Assembly: GCF_010389155.1 (NCBI RefSeq)
Contig: NC_057767.1
Location: 8,415,765 to 8,479,764, forward strand
Direction of reading: 5' to 3'
DNA from: Erigeron canadensis
Taxonomy: Eukaryota > Streptophyta > Magnoliopsida > Asterales > Asteraceae
Length of the DNA stretch: 64,000 nucleotides
How positions within the stretch are numbered: position 1 is the stretch's first letter; each line of letters starts with the position of its first letter. Under the pieces are notes generated by a model that did no database searches, was not told where the DNA came from, and saw nothing but the letters and a program-made list of their open reading frames with translations. Shown in pieces: positions 39,401-51,684 of the stretch. Both the position numbers and the translations under genes were made by a program.

Positions 39401-40365
39401 TTTTATGTGATTTAACTATCGGGGTGAAAAGCATGACATATAAGCTAAAATGCTTTTATTATTACATATACATGAAATGATTCTTGATACTATGATTATG
39501 AGATGACATTGTTACGTATGTTCATTATGATAAATGATTTATATGATGAGCTTGAGTTCTGTCAAACCGCTTTTTTCGATTCACTACTATTTACTCCGAT
39601 TATGGAGGCCTGTAGTTAGTTAGTTGCGCAACTAGGTTTCGTCCACCCACCCATTTGTGTAACGGTGGAAGGTTGGTTGCCTTTGTGACAACCTCCACTT
39701 CCAGTCCGACCACGGGTGTTCTAGCTACCTTACTGAGGTCGTCTCCATGGCACGACCCCTTTTATATTATTATTATTACGGCACTTGATTGACAGCTCGT
39801 GCAAGATTTATTTATTTATTACTGGACTTTGAAAAAAAATGATAGTAGTAGTGGCTCAAGCATTTACTCATCTAAGTTAATTGAATTATACCCTTGTGGT
39901 TATATGATAATGATTTTATTACGATTGATTATAGTAAGTGGAACATACGCTTTTTAAATGGTATATTGGAGGTATACTTGGAAATTCTGGTGACTCTCAA
40001 AATTTTGATTATGATGTATATATATATATATATACTTTATGTTGTTAGTTAAAAACCTATGAACTCACTCAACTCTCGTAGTTGACACTTCTTCTTCTTC
40101 ATGCTTTTCAGGTTAAAGATTTAGGTGCGTAGCTTGGACCGCCCCTTTCGGACCCTAACGCTTGTTTGGTTGAACAAGTATTGCAAACATTTAATCATTT
40201 TAATTATGAATTTGGTTGTGTAATGGATTTGGACGTCATCTTTAATTTGTAATCTTTTAGATTTTGAATGCCATTTGAAAACTTGTGTTGATGTTTTATA
40301 TTTAAATCTTTTGTACCATGTCGTTCTGTGGCATCTCGTGTTTCCGCCGTAGTCGGGGTGTTACA
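36435..40365 (+). repeat. 3' LTR of the chromovirus, 3.9 kb
   Basis: Bounded by tgtaac and gttaca. Pyrimidine-rich sequence at about 37050-37230 may be the transcribed leader part. A 102-codon frame at 37307-37615 and an 84-codon minus frame at 39088-39342 show no recognisable domain and are treated as chance. Confidence 0.85.
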
Positions 40366-42050
40366 ATAAACCCTTAGGGGAGGGGATTTATTTACTAGAA
40401 AAATAGATTTTTAAAGATATGGGCAAATCTCTAAATATGGGATACACTACCAACCATGAAAAAGGTAGAGCCCCTACCATCATTCCACAAAGACCATAAT
40501 TGGTAAAACAGGTGGGTTGGGTAACATTTGGTTACTAAATGCTTTCATCTTTCTTAATCCTTATCATTTACAATTTCTGGAATCCAGTTAATAAGATTTT
40601 TCTAAATGCGTGCACGAAAGATCAATGATAAATACGAGTAAATGCTTTAGTTTGTATTTTAATTGGATATCCTATAGCTTGACTAAGATTGAACAAATGG
40701 GCTTCCAATAAATTAGAACCTCACAAACTAAGGAGAAAATGTTTATCACAGATACTAATTAAAACTATTTTGACCGTTTTTGGCTTTTGCATATATAAGA
40801 GCCCCATATTCACTAACCCCTTTAGAGAAATATAGCGTTGTAATTATAGTCTTTAGACTTCGCTTTATGATATGACACACGTATATGTATTCATCATCTT
40901 TTTTCCCTTTTATCTTGCCACTATAATTGAAATTGATTGCCCATTTATGGATCCATTTCCCAACTTATCCTCCTTTCCAGTTTCTGCATCATGTCTCTCA
41001 ATGAAGAATGCCGGCTGTTTTGGTTCTGGTAGATGCATATTTTCATTTGTAAGCATAGAGATAACTTCACACATGGTCGATCTATCCGCAGCACTATCTT
41101 GAACACATAAAAGACCCACATGAATGCATGTCATTACTTCCTTGGGAGTGCTTGAATCTTTGAGTATTGGATCCATCAACTCCAAACCTCGGCCTTTGTT
41201 CTATAATTCCCATGCCTAAACCAATATAAACATTAGAGATTAAAGCTAACGTGTGACAATGTGGAAAATCGTTCTTAAATGGGATTAACTTACGTGTCCA
41301 AGAAGATTGAGAGGGTGTTCCACGTCATAACTCCCATGATTCATTTTGCTGCTTACGATCTCAATCAACAACACACCAAAACCAAATACGTCTATCTTGG
41401 TTGAAATGGTGCCATCTATCAAATACTCTGGAGGCATATAACCACTGGATATCAAATAAAGAGTTAGCCTATATGTGTTTGTAATCTTATTGACTCATGA
41501 AAAGTTATAATTCACCGTGTTCCAACGACTCTACTTGTATTTGCTTCAGATTCATTGATCCCAAATAACTTAGTCATGCCAAAATCTGATATTTTTGGCT
41601 TTAAGTAGTCATCTAGCAAGACGTTACTGGCTTTGAGATCTCTATGAATTACCCTCAGCCTTGAAACTTATGTAGATATAGAAGTCCCTGAGCAATTCCA
41701 TCAATGATTATAAAACGACTGTTCCAATTCAGTAACCCTTTCTTTCTTGGATCTGTTAACCAATGAGTAGCAGGAATTATAACAGAATCAAGTAAATATA
41801 CAGAATATATCCAATGTTAGGTCTTACCAAATAGAAAGAAATCCAAGCTATTATTAGGCATGTACTCATATACAATAATTTTCTCTTGTTTTTCAATGCA
41901 ACACCCTATAAGCCTCACAAGATTAACGTGCTGAAGTTTGGCAATGGGTTCAGTTTCATTCTTGAACTCCTTTACTCCTTGTGCAGAGCTTCTTGAAAGT
42001 CGTTTCACCGCAACCTCTTGCCCATCCGCTAATTTTCCCTGTGAAATCCA

Positions 42051-42367
42051 TGTTGTCCCTAATCGTTTGATTCACAAAGATGAACGAGAGAAAAGTTACT
42101 GAAATAATAATCGTATATTGATAGATATGAATTTTTGTACAGACACTTCTATATATAATAATTACACAAACCATCGTGACTCTTCACTAATAGTCACGCC
42201 TATTCTAATGTTACTGCCATCGTGTCTGTTTGCCAACAGTCACGACCCTTCACAAGTAATAACCGCCATTCGGTTATTATCTATCGTATTGACAAACTAA
42301 AACCCTATATTTACATGACACATAAGTATAGTATTAACCGAGCAATGATTCGGGATTATGGTCCACA
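42051..42367 (-). repeat. 3' LTR of the copia element
   Basis: TGTGGACC...GGACAACA in minus orientation; paired with 47429-47745. Confidence 0.9.
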
Positions 42368-42406
42368 TTCTCCCCCTTAATCTCGATCGTTGCTTCATCC
42401 TAGATC

Positions 42407-45400
42407 TTAAACCCCGAGCATCTGTCGCATAGTGACAAACTTCAACCTTGGTAGTGCTTTAGTCAATATATCAGCCCTTTGTAATTCGCCACTAACGTGT
42501 TCTACATTGATGTGTCCATTCTCTACACATTCACGAATGAAATGGTAACGAATGTCGATATGCTTACTTCTTCCATGAAATATTGGGTTCTTGACGAGTG
42601 TTATTGCTGAAATGTTATCAACGTTTAGTGTTATTCTTTCCTCTTTCCAGTCTGTTATTTCACTAAGTAGCCGCTTTAACCATAAAGCTTGACATGCTGC
42701 TCCAGTAGCCGCCATGAATTCTGATTCACATGATGAGAGTGCTACTGTTGGTTGCTTCTGGGTGCACCAGGTAATAGGGGATTCTCCAAAGTAGAATACT
42801 ATTCCAGTAGTTCCTTTTCCTTGATCAGTATTGATTCCATAACTACTATCGCTATAACCTGTAATCTTGCAGCCGCCATCCTTTTTGTATATAATACCAT
42901 GCTCCTTGGTTCCTTTGATGTATCGGATTACTTGCTTTATCGCCTTCAGATGGTGATCCTTTGGTTCTTGCATAAATCTGCTGAGTAATCCAACTGAGTA
43001 ACTTAGATCTGGTCTAGTGTGTAGTAGATACCTTAGACATCCAATTAAACTTCTGTAATAAGTTGCATCAACTGGTTTTCCATCTTCCGCCTTGACCAAC
43101 TTTGTTCCTGGATCCATAGGTATCTTGGTGTCATTACTTTCCATCATACTAGCATCCTTTAAGATCTTGTTGATGTAACCCGTCTGCTTGATTGTAATCT
43201 CTCCCCCTGTCTGGGTAACTTCTATCCCGAGGTAATAAGCCAGCAATCCTAGATCACTCATCTCAAACTTGTCTTCCATCTGGTATTTGAACAGGTCTAT
43301 TTCCTTCCTTGGAGTGCCCATGATTATCAAGTCATCAACATAAACTCCAACTATCAGTGTGGAAGTCTTACTTCTCTTTGTGTAGATCGCTTGTTCGAGA
43401 TTACACTTCTTGAAGTCCAATGACTTTAAGGTTTGATCAAGCTTCGTATTCCAAGCTCTTGGTGCTTGCCTTAAACCATATAGTGCCTTCGAGAGCTTGT
43501 AAACTTTCCCTGAACTTCCCGGTTTTACGAAACCTTCAGGTTGTGTAACGTAGACTTCTTCTTGTAATTCCCCATGTAAAAATGTTGATTTGACATCCAA
43601 ATGATGTACTTGCCATCCATGGTGTGCTGACAGTGCTAAAATCAAACGAACTGTCTCAATGCGTGCAACTGGTGCAAATACTTCGTCGAAGTCTATTCCG
43701 TGCTTCTGCACGTAGCCTTTTGCTACAAGCCTTGCTTTGTATTTGATGATAATTCCTTTTGCATCCCTCTTGGTCTTGAAAACCCATTTGAGTCTTATTG
43801 CCTCATGATTCGCAGGTAAAGTAATAAGAGTCCATGTGTTATTCCTATTAATTGAATCCAGTTTTGCTTCCATGGCCTCAATCCATTTCTTATCTGTCGA
43901 TGCTTCCCTGTAGTTACGTGGTTCCTCTTCCGTAAGTAGCAAACTTTCAGGTTCAACTACACGTGCATTTGCATATACTGCATTCAAATCTTTGAAACCC
44001 CGTGCTGGTGTATCATCAAATCTTTCTTCCAAGTTCCCAAATGAACTAGTAGTAGCATATTCCTCCTCAGAGTATGGGTTGTAAGTATATGTAGGTGGGG
44101 TAACTGGAGTGTTTGGAGCAGTAGTTTGTTCCTGTTCCTGATTAGCATCTTCATTGCTTTCCGAATTGACCGATGTAGTATTTTCATCGCCTATTCCTCG
44201 TACCACAAAACTTGTCCATCCTGAGTTTTGTGTAATTGGTTCCTCTCTACTGTTATCCCAATTCCATGGTTTGGTTTCCATAAACTTAACATCCCTACTT
44301 ACATGCTTCCTTTTCTTTTCCGGATCATACAATCTATATGCTTTTGATCCTTCCTCTACACCTAAGTAAATCATGGGTACGCTTCTATCATCCAACTTCT
44401 GTAAGTGAGGTATCGTTACCTTAGCATAAGCTGTGCACCCAAATATCCTTAGTTTTTCCAGATTTGGTTTTCTGTTGTAGAGTGCCTTGTATGGAGTCTT
44501 ATCCACCAGGGCTCTTGTAGGGACCCTGTTTAGTATGTAGACGGCGTGTCTGACTACTTTCGCCCAAAAGTTTAGTGGCAACTTCATTGCCTTCATCATA
44601 CTTCTAGTTGTAGATAACACTGTTCTGTTTCTCCTTTCCACGACTCCGTCTTGTTGTGGTGAGTAAGGTGCTGTTAACTGTCGTGCTATTCCATTCTCCT
44701 TGCAGTACTTGGTGAATTCATTAGATGTGAACTCACCTCCTCTATCTGTTCTCAGCATCCTTAATTTTGTCCTCAATTCCGTTTCAATATGTTTGTCTAA
44801 ATTCCTTGAAAGTATCAAATGCTTGATCTTTCGATGTCAGGAAGTAGGCCCACATGAAACCTGTACAGTCGTCCACTAACAAGAAAATATATTGCTCCGG
44901 AGTGTGTGGTTGGGCTTATAGGGCCACAGAGGTCTCCATATACTAAATTCAAAGGGTTCTTTGATCTAAATTTGGCTTGATTTTGGAATGGAGTCCTACT
45001 ATGTTTTCCTAATAGGCAGGCATCACAAATCTGTCCTGCGTGATCAATCTTAGGTATTCCTTCCACTAGATTCTTTCTTGTCATGTTCTTGATGTCCTCA
45101 AAGTTTAGATGACCTAATCTAGCGTGCCACAACCATGCTTGGCTATCTATATTCGCTAGGAGACATATGGGTGTACCTATCTTTAGTTTGATGTTGTAAA
45201 GTCTATTCCTTGATCTCTCAATCTTCATCAGCAGCCTCTTATTTTTGTCATGTAAAGTCTGCTTGTTTCCTTCCATGACCACTTTACACCCTATCTCTGT
45301 GAGTTGTCCTAGACTCAGTATGTTGCTCTTAAGGTTTGGAATGTAGTATACTTCCGAAATAATCTTCTGTTCGTGATTCCTACATCCTAACAAAACAGAG

Positions 45401-46560
45401 CCTTTTCCTTTTATCTCTACATACGATCCATCTCCAAAACGAACACGTCCTGTTATCTTATCATCAATATCTCTGAAGTGACTCTTAGTTCCCATCATGT
45501 GGTTGCTAGAATCATTGTCTAAATACCAGATGCTTTCATCTGTTGTAGCATACTTTTCGGGTTGAAATTGTCCTTCATTTAACAGTACCTCTTCGTGCTC
45601 AGTTTTGTGTGTTGCCATTAACAATGATGGCTCTTCGTCTTCTTGGATAAGATTCGATTGTTCCTGCGTTGTCGACAGTTGATTGGAGTCTCTCCTATAA
45701 TGTCCAAATTTTCTACATCTGTGACATTGTACTTTGCTCATATCCCTCATTTGCTTATTCCACTTTGTGTTTGTTCTCGCCTTGTGAGTTGAGCCTTCCT
45801 CTTTCGAGTCGTTTCTATTTCTATTGTTTTGCCAGTTTCCTCGTGAAGAGTTTGATCTAAACACGTCCACGATTGTCGAATCGCCTTCCTCTTCCAGAGT
45901 GTTCGCCTTGTGCGAATAATAAGTTTTCCTGGCTGTTTCCACGTCCGCCTTTCTTGAGTCTAATTTTTTCCTCACACGCTTTTAGTTTTCCAATGATCTC
46001 GTCGAACGTCACTTCGTCTAGATCAGAGTTTTGTTCTATGGATGCCACTATTTGGATAAACCTATCTGGCATGGAATCTAAAAGTTTCCGTACTAATAAT
46101 GGTTGATCCAAGGTTTTTCCTAGTTTTTTTGCCTTAGTGGCATAATCATTTAACTTAGCGGTAAAAGGCATCTAACGTGTCGTCCTCCCTCATTTGGAGT
46201 GTTTGAAATCCAATCATCAACGATTGTAAACATGCCTTCTGCACTTTATCTTCTCCGACATGTCTCTTTTTTAACGCCTCCCAGGCTTCCTTCGCAGCTT
46301 TACACCCCGCAACTTGCAGTATCACATCTTCGGTCAATGCTTGGTATAAAAAGGCAATCGTTGTCTTATCCCTTTTCTCATCAGGTACCGCATCTTCCTT
46401 AGGTTCTATCATCTCCCATAATCCATTGGCTTCAAGTATAACTTTGATTTGAATGGCCCAAACGGTATAATTTGTTTCTTTCAAAACGGGGCATTGATAA
46501 TAGAGATTGGTACAACGGGTTTTTTGTTACTAAGGCGCTATTAGGATTTTCTCCAGACAT
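42407..46560 (-). pseudogene. Copia gag-pol, frameshifted
   Basis: Gag starts at the ATG at 46560 (MSGENPNSALVTKNP), and a UBN2-type Gag core includes YTVWAIQIKVILEANGLWEM. Frame breaks occur near 46490, 46160, 45900 and 44817. The zinc knuckle reads CHRCRKFGHYRRDS, with Ser in place of the last Cys. The protease site reads LDNDSSNHM, lacking the usual Gly. The integrase has its HHCC region (HARLGHL..., CDACLLGKH) and catalytic positions YGDLCGP and RTDRGGEF. The 803-codon 3' frame holds reverse transcriptase with YVDD and the RNase H end up to the polypurine tract. The 3' half is well preserved, but the element could not make a normal polyprotein. Confidence 0.85.
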
Positions 46561-47428
46561 GGTTTCTATTCTAATAATCTTCACTTCTAAAAATTGGGGC
46601 TTTCCTAATAGTATGAAAATAAATTTATACACTACTAAATTAGAAATCAAAAGATTCATTTCTACCCAGTGTTGTGGATATCCGAAAATAATTCCTTTTA
46701 TAGAACCGTTGTTGAGAGAAGCGTCCTTCCCTTGTCGATCCGATAAAAGTATTGTAAAGCCCAAATTTGTAGATTTTCCTTAAGAAGATCTGATCCAAAT
46801 ATCAGCCCAAGTAATAATTCCTTGTCGGCACAAATAAATATTAATCTGCTTGTTTTTTTTGATAAAAGCCCAAAGTCAATTGTTCCTTTTGTGTCAGATC
46901 TCACGTACGCCGCTTCCCACAAAAGTGATTTCCTTTTTGTGTCGTCTTCTTCACACGACCGCTCCCAACAAAAAGTAATTCCCCCAAAATCAATTAAATC
47001 TCTAAATTGTTTCCTGGTAATAGATTTGGGTTTATGGAAATCCTTCAATCTGCGCGCTTCCTCTTCTTCTTCTTCTTCTTCTTCTTCTTCTTCAAGAGTA
47101 TGATGATTGAAGTTGGTTTGTTTCGTTCCTTCAATTTGGTTTTCCTCTATTCAAGAGTATGATTGAAGTGGGTTAATCTTTCCTCCAATCGGTTTTTCCT
47201 CTTTTTCAAGAGTATGATTGAAGTTCCGTCGGTTGTAATTTGTTCCGGTTGTGCACCACCGTGTTCCGACGTATTCCGATTATATATCAAGTAAGTTATT
47301 ATTTTCTCTTCTTCCTGTAACCGTCCACCACCACCGTAGAATTTCCGGTTGATGTTGTTTTTCTTTTTTTTTTTTTAATTCCGGTCACAGTGTTTAGAAT
47401 CAAACAACCTAATTGCTCTGATGCCAAT
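46561..47428 (-). other. Untranslated leader of the copia element
   Basis: It holds the primer-binding site, a (TTC)n run and a 116-codon minus frame with no recognised domain. I see no captured host exon. Confidence 0.5.
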
Positions 47429-47745
47429 TGTTGTCCCTAATCGTTTGATTCACAAAGATGAACGAGAGAAAAGTTACTGAAATAATAATCGTATATTGAT
47501 AGATATGAATTTTTGTGCAGACACTTCTATATATAATAATTACACAAACCATCGTGACTCTTCACTAATAGTCACGCCTATTCTACTGTTACTGCCATCG
47601 TGTCTGTTTGCCAACAGTCACGACCCTTCACAAGTAATAACCGCCATTCAGTTATTATCTATCGTATTGACACACTAAACCCCTATATTTACATAACACA
47701 TAAGTATAGTATTAACCGAGCAAGGATTCGGGATTATGGTCCACA
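47429..47745 (-). repeat. 5' LTR of the copia element
   Basis: About 98% identical to 42051-42367 by eye, so the insertion is young relative to the D/E duplication. Confidence 0.9.
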
Positions 47746-48987
47746 ATCCATCTACATTAGTTATTTGTTTACCAGTGAAAACATGCATTTTAGAAAGTTG
47801 CTTACAATGTCTTTGAAATTTTACCTTATAAACTGCTCCAAAGCCACCCTCTCCTAACTTATTAGTGCTTGAAAAACCGTTTGTGGCAGATGAGATGCTT
47901 TGAAAGGTGAAATAATGCAGCTCAGTATTCATTTTCTTATCTGTTCGGACATAATTGTAGAAGTGTCTCAGCTGATGCAGCAACAACTTTTGGATTTTCT
48001 TGCCTTTCCCTAATTTGGTTAGAAGGTTAACATGTCAGCTTTTGATGTCAACTTTCCACAAGACATATATGAACTAAGGGTGGATGGCATGGCCGCATGA
48101 GTGTGTAACCAAACTGTGGTACACCCCATGATGCCCGATTTTAGCTAGGAAACCACACCGAGACCGGCCGCCGTGGATTTCAGGGTGGTCTGTGTGACCA
48201 CACCGTCCACTCGAATATTCAGAAGTTATTGAAACAGTCTATTGTAGCATTAGTATGTAAAATGTAAATACAGCATAAACGATAGGTTGATCGTGTTGGA
48301 AAATATGTAGGATACCAAACAGCTTATGGCGTAAATGAGTTACAGTAAAATGGAATGAAAATTACAAACAAATACAAAATCAGAAACACGAATAAACAAA
48401 AATAGATGCGCAGAAAGTTGGCTGACGCCCGTGTTGTATACCCCCATTCCCTTAACACAGAAACTTGTATTATAAGCTGAACAGAAAACCAAGTGTCTAA
48501 AACCTATATGATGAGTTAGGTGTTACAACTCAAAACTGTAATGGGTCAGCAAATGGGCTGTTACAGAAGTTTAAACAAATCTTCTGACCCACATGGAAAC
48601 ACACATATCCCCATATTACTCAGGTATGAGTATGACCTAAATAGGAGACATACCCAAATACTAGACAGACCCAATGAACCATTTGAGTATTTGACAGACA
48701 GAGGGCAGATTTACCATTGATGGATATATTGCTGATTTAACCCCATAGTAGAACGAGACTGGAAATTGGGTCCACCTTAGCTCTATTTTGGACATATCAT
48801 AGTTCGTTACGGAGCCCTTTGGTTCACCTTGAGTTCATTAAATTACTCAAGCTTAAGTCTCTATTCATACTTAATTCTTCTGGGTTAGGGTTTAGTCACT
48901 CATGGATGAATGAAAGTTGTCTCCTGTTCAAGTATTACAGGAACTCTATTGTTATTGTTTGTTTCACTTTGATAATTATAACATTGT

Positions 48988-49255
48988 GTGTTTTTTTTGG
49001 TATAATAGGGTAGAAGATACCCCCGGTTAGCTTGTATTACACCAAAAACAATTAGAGTTCAGGCGATATGACTCAAATACCATATCGACTATACACAAGG
49101 ATTTAACGTTGTGCAACAACCAGCACCAAAAGAAAAAAACAAAGGCAGACAAAGCCACTACCAAAACCTCATCTAGACCCTATGTACATACAAAACAATA
49201 CATAAACGCCTAGTCAACACTATTTGTCCTTCAGCAAAGACAAAGATTATCCTCC
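48988..49255 (-). mobile_element. 5'-truncated LINE fragment in intron 2 of pseudogene E
   Basis: A 268-bp insert absent from gene D is flanked by a perfect 13-bp duplication, attataacattgt (48975-48987, 49256-49268). In minus orientation it ends in a short A-run preceded by tataatacc-like sequence, as in plant L1-type 3' ends. There is no ORF. The long target duplication plus A-tail indicates target-primed reverse transcription. Confidence 0.75.
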
Positions 49256-51085
49256 ATTATAACATTGTTTGCTTCTTATTAGGAACTATTATATATTTTT
49301 CTGGAAGTAAGTAGTTGTTATTGATACCTCTAACATGCAGCTTCTTGTATACCAAATAAACATGATAGCCATATAAGTGGAGCTAAAGATCCAATCACGA
49401 CGACTATCCATATCCACTTCTTCTTCTTCTTTCCTCCATATGAAATCTTTCCTGCGTATGAAAATAAGTAGATGTTTTTCATATAAGCACTCTTTGATGC
49501 TCTTAGCCTTCACAAAGAAAAGATTATAAAGTTGCCTGAATATTTGTTGAACTATAAAGGTAAAAAAATTGCTCACCTTCATACACAAATGCGGAAATAT
49601 TCAGTGTCTCGGTCAGCTTCTGCTGGATTGTATATCCTTTTAGCATAAGTCTTGCAGCCCGTACCTTGTTTGGTTGCAGAAGAGTAGGCTGTGCAAGAGC
49701 AGTTGTTCCAGCATATCCTCTAGCAATCGTATGAAGTCATGTTATAGCTTTCAACATATTCATACTCATCCACATATATCTCTTTATGGTAATCATCCTT
49801 CTCAAAGTAAAAATGGTTAAAATCCTTTCTGCATTTTAACTTTTCAAACTCATATTCTGCACAACCAGGGTCATTGATAGAACGACAAGTAACGTCTAGT
49901 TTTAGAGTCGAACTTAAAGCTGACCGTTTGGATACATCCGCAACACAGGAAGCCTGGTATAAGATTTTGTTAAATATGTGAATGACTGCTCCGTTTCATT
50001 ATTAGTATAGTACAGATGGGCATCTGAACCAGAAGATTGCATATTCGTGTTTTCAAATTGACCATTCCTCCATGGTCCACTCTTCCACCGGAGGTTCCCT
50101 CGCCTTAAGTAGACTAGTTGGCCTGTGCCGTTGGGGTCTACTGATAATGTAAAAGACCCACGCACGGGTAAATTTTCTTCAGCCCAAGAAGAGAGGGACC
50201 ATTCATGACCACTTTTGAGATTAGTTCCGAGTTTCATCCCAGGTAGAAGCGTGTCTGCTGGGTAATCAAAGCTTTGCCATAAAACCTGCTTAACAGACCC
50301 ATCTGGAAACTTTTCTTGCATTACCAAATTTCCAGAATCTAACAGTTTTAGCACTCACATTACGTATTGTTACTGGAGTAGGGTTGAAGAGATCGACAAC
50401 AGTACCTCCACTAGTTGAAATGCTCAGCTTTCCATGGACATCTATCACGAGTTTTCCGTAAGTATCTTTAACAGGATTGTTTCTATTTGCTACCCAAACT
50501 GGAAGAGTTTCAGAATATTCTAAACTCCTTTTATCATAAAATATCCCCAAATAGGGGCTTATGTTAGTCCCTACGCTAAAGAACTTCAAAGTGAAGACCT
50601 TGTTTGATGAAATTAGTTCGTCCCAGTCCTTGAGTGGTTGACCTTGTTAAAAGGTATCTGTTTCCGAGTAACAAGGATTGCTGAAGAAAAGGCAAGATGT
50701 GATGATGATGAATATACATCTTTTAAGCATTGTTTCAAGTTAAAAGTTGGACATAGAAATGATTCTGGTTATTGGAATTCTTGGATGATTACATTTTTTT
50801 TTACTCAAAGTTCTACTGCTGTATTATGTTAGACATAGTCAAAGTCAATGTTCTACAAATCAAAGTCAATACAGAAATAGACATCCTTTTCATGTTGATT
50901 TTATAAGCGGGCCACATTGATGACCCAAAAATAGGGTCGAGATTATTTCATTATAAGATAAAAAATCAAAGAAGGAACCTTCTCCACCTTTTGGCTTAAT
51001 TTTCGCGGTTGTCACCTAAGACATGACACATATCAATAGCTAAGATATATTAGCCTATTATTTATTTATTTTTTAAAACGGTAAA

Positions 51086-51684
51086 TTTGGATTACTAACG
51101 GACCACTGGAGTATCATCGTGCTACTATGGTATGGTATCACCCGATAATATGATCACCCGATAATATGATCACTAGATAATGTTAAATAATCAAAGTAGT
51201 GATGATTGAGTTGAATACAAAATAGAATGACGTCATTAAGAGTCTTAAGGAATCCACATACTCGATCTAATTTATTGTTAAATAACCAAAGTAGTGATAA
51301 TGTTAAGGAAGTAAAGTAAACCCAGAAAAATCAAATGATGCCTGAAAATATCAAAATAAAAATACTTGTCTTCCTTCTGCCGTTCAAAAAAATAAATACT
51401 TGTTTTCCTGCAGTTGTCGACATTAAGCCGGCAATACAACGGGACCTGCTTTTTTTTCTTTTTGATCTTTCTTTACATATAAGAGATCATCAAGAAGGTG
51501 ACACAATGATAAAACATAATCCATCCACGAAATCCAAAAATATACAATCAAAATATGGTTTATTTGGCTTATTATAGCTTAATTTGTATTTTGAGTTTTT
51601 ACAATGCAACTAACAACAATACATTGACTGAAACATACTTAAAGCTTCATTCTTCAAACTTGGAAATATTATATTTAGCACACA
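51086..51684. other. Spacer between pseudogene E flank and the P450
   Basis: No gene. A short tandem duplication of cccgataatatgatca lies at about 51139-51175. The 3' end probably includes the P450 3' untranslated region. Confidence 0.5.

Larger units (their letters stand above)
29382..40365 (+). mobile_element. Ty3/gypsy chromovirus (Tekay/Del-like) with truncated 5' LTR
   Basis: Plus-strand element, about 11 kb: 5' LTR remnant (29382-29756), Met-tRNA primer-binding site (29763), extra ORF (30422-31108), gag-pol (31790-36439), polypurine tract (36419-36434) and a 3.9-kb 3' LTR (36435-40365). The order protease, RT, RNase H, integrase defines Ty3/gypsy. A chromodomain-like C-terminus (36250-36390) and the very long LTR suggest the Tekay/Del clade. 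The two LTRs share about 375 bp with roughly 3-4% differences by eye. No 5' target-site duplication remains; the candidate 3' copy is ataaa at 40366-40370. Confidence 0.85.
42051..47745 (-). mobile_element. Ty1/copia retrotransposon in intron 3 of pseudogene E
   Basis: LTRs of 317 bp (47429-47745 as 5', 42051-42367 as 3') differ at about seven positions. A perfect 5-bp duplication atcca flanks the element (42046-42050, 47746-47750), and gene D keeps the unoccupied site at about 25882. The minus-strand primer-binding site, attggcatcagagc, lies just inside the 5' LTR, and the polypurine tract (gattaagggggaga) just before the 3' LTR. Integrase precedes RT, so it is Ty1/copia. A long leader (46561-47428) with a TTC microsatellite (47061-47093) separates LTR and gag. 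Confidence 0.92.
40910..50730 (-). pseudogene. Pseudogene E: duplicated CES101-like receptor kinase, disrupted
   Basis: Recognisable exons at 49577-50730, 49328-49451, 47825-48009, 41828-42038, 41516-41752, 41294-41444 and 40910-41215 correspond one-to-one with gene D. Lesions relative to D: a stop codon soon after the signal peptide (50647-50649); an extra T near 50346; a 1-bp loss near 49914; an extra base in the transmembrane exon (near 49362); a 1-bp deletion in exon 5 (near 41668, exon 237 bp against 238); and a Trp-to-stop change at the start of exon 7 (near 41204). Intron 3 carries a 5.7-kb copia element and intron 2 a LINE fragment. Kinase motifs such as [10 protein letters not shown] are still readable. 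No full-length receptor can be made; fragments could be transcribed. Confidence 0.9.
40366..51085 (-). repeat. Segmental duplication, copy 2 (contains pseudogene E)
   Basis: Homologous to 24195-29385 throughout, interrupted by the copia element (42051-47745) and a LINE fragment (48988-49255). Homology starts exactly at the 3' end of the chromovirus LTR and ends near ttttaaaacggtaaat, where copy 1 meets the truncated 5' LTR. Both visible limits are therefore set by that element and not necessarily by the original duplication breakpoints. Confidence 0.9.

Noticed and set aside
46698..47048. 116-codon minus-strand frame in the copia leader, first suspected as organelle-derived or a captured exon
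   Set aside because: No domain or organelle gene could be matched, and it sits between primer-binding site and gag where an untranslated leader is expected.
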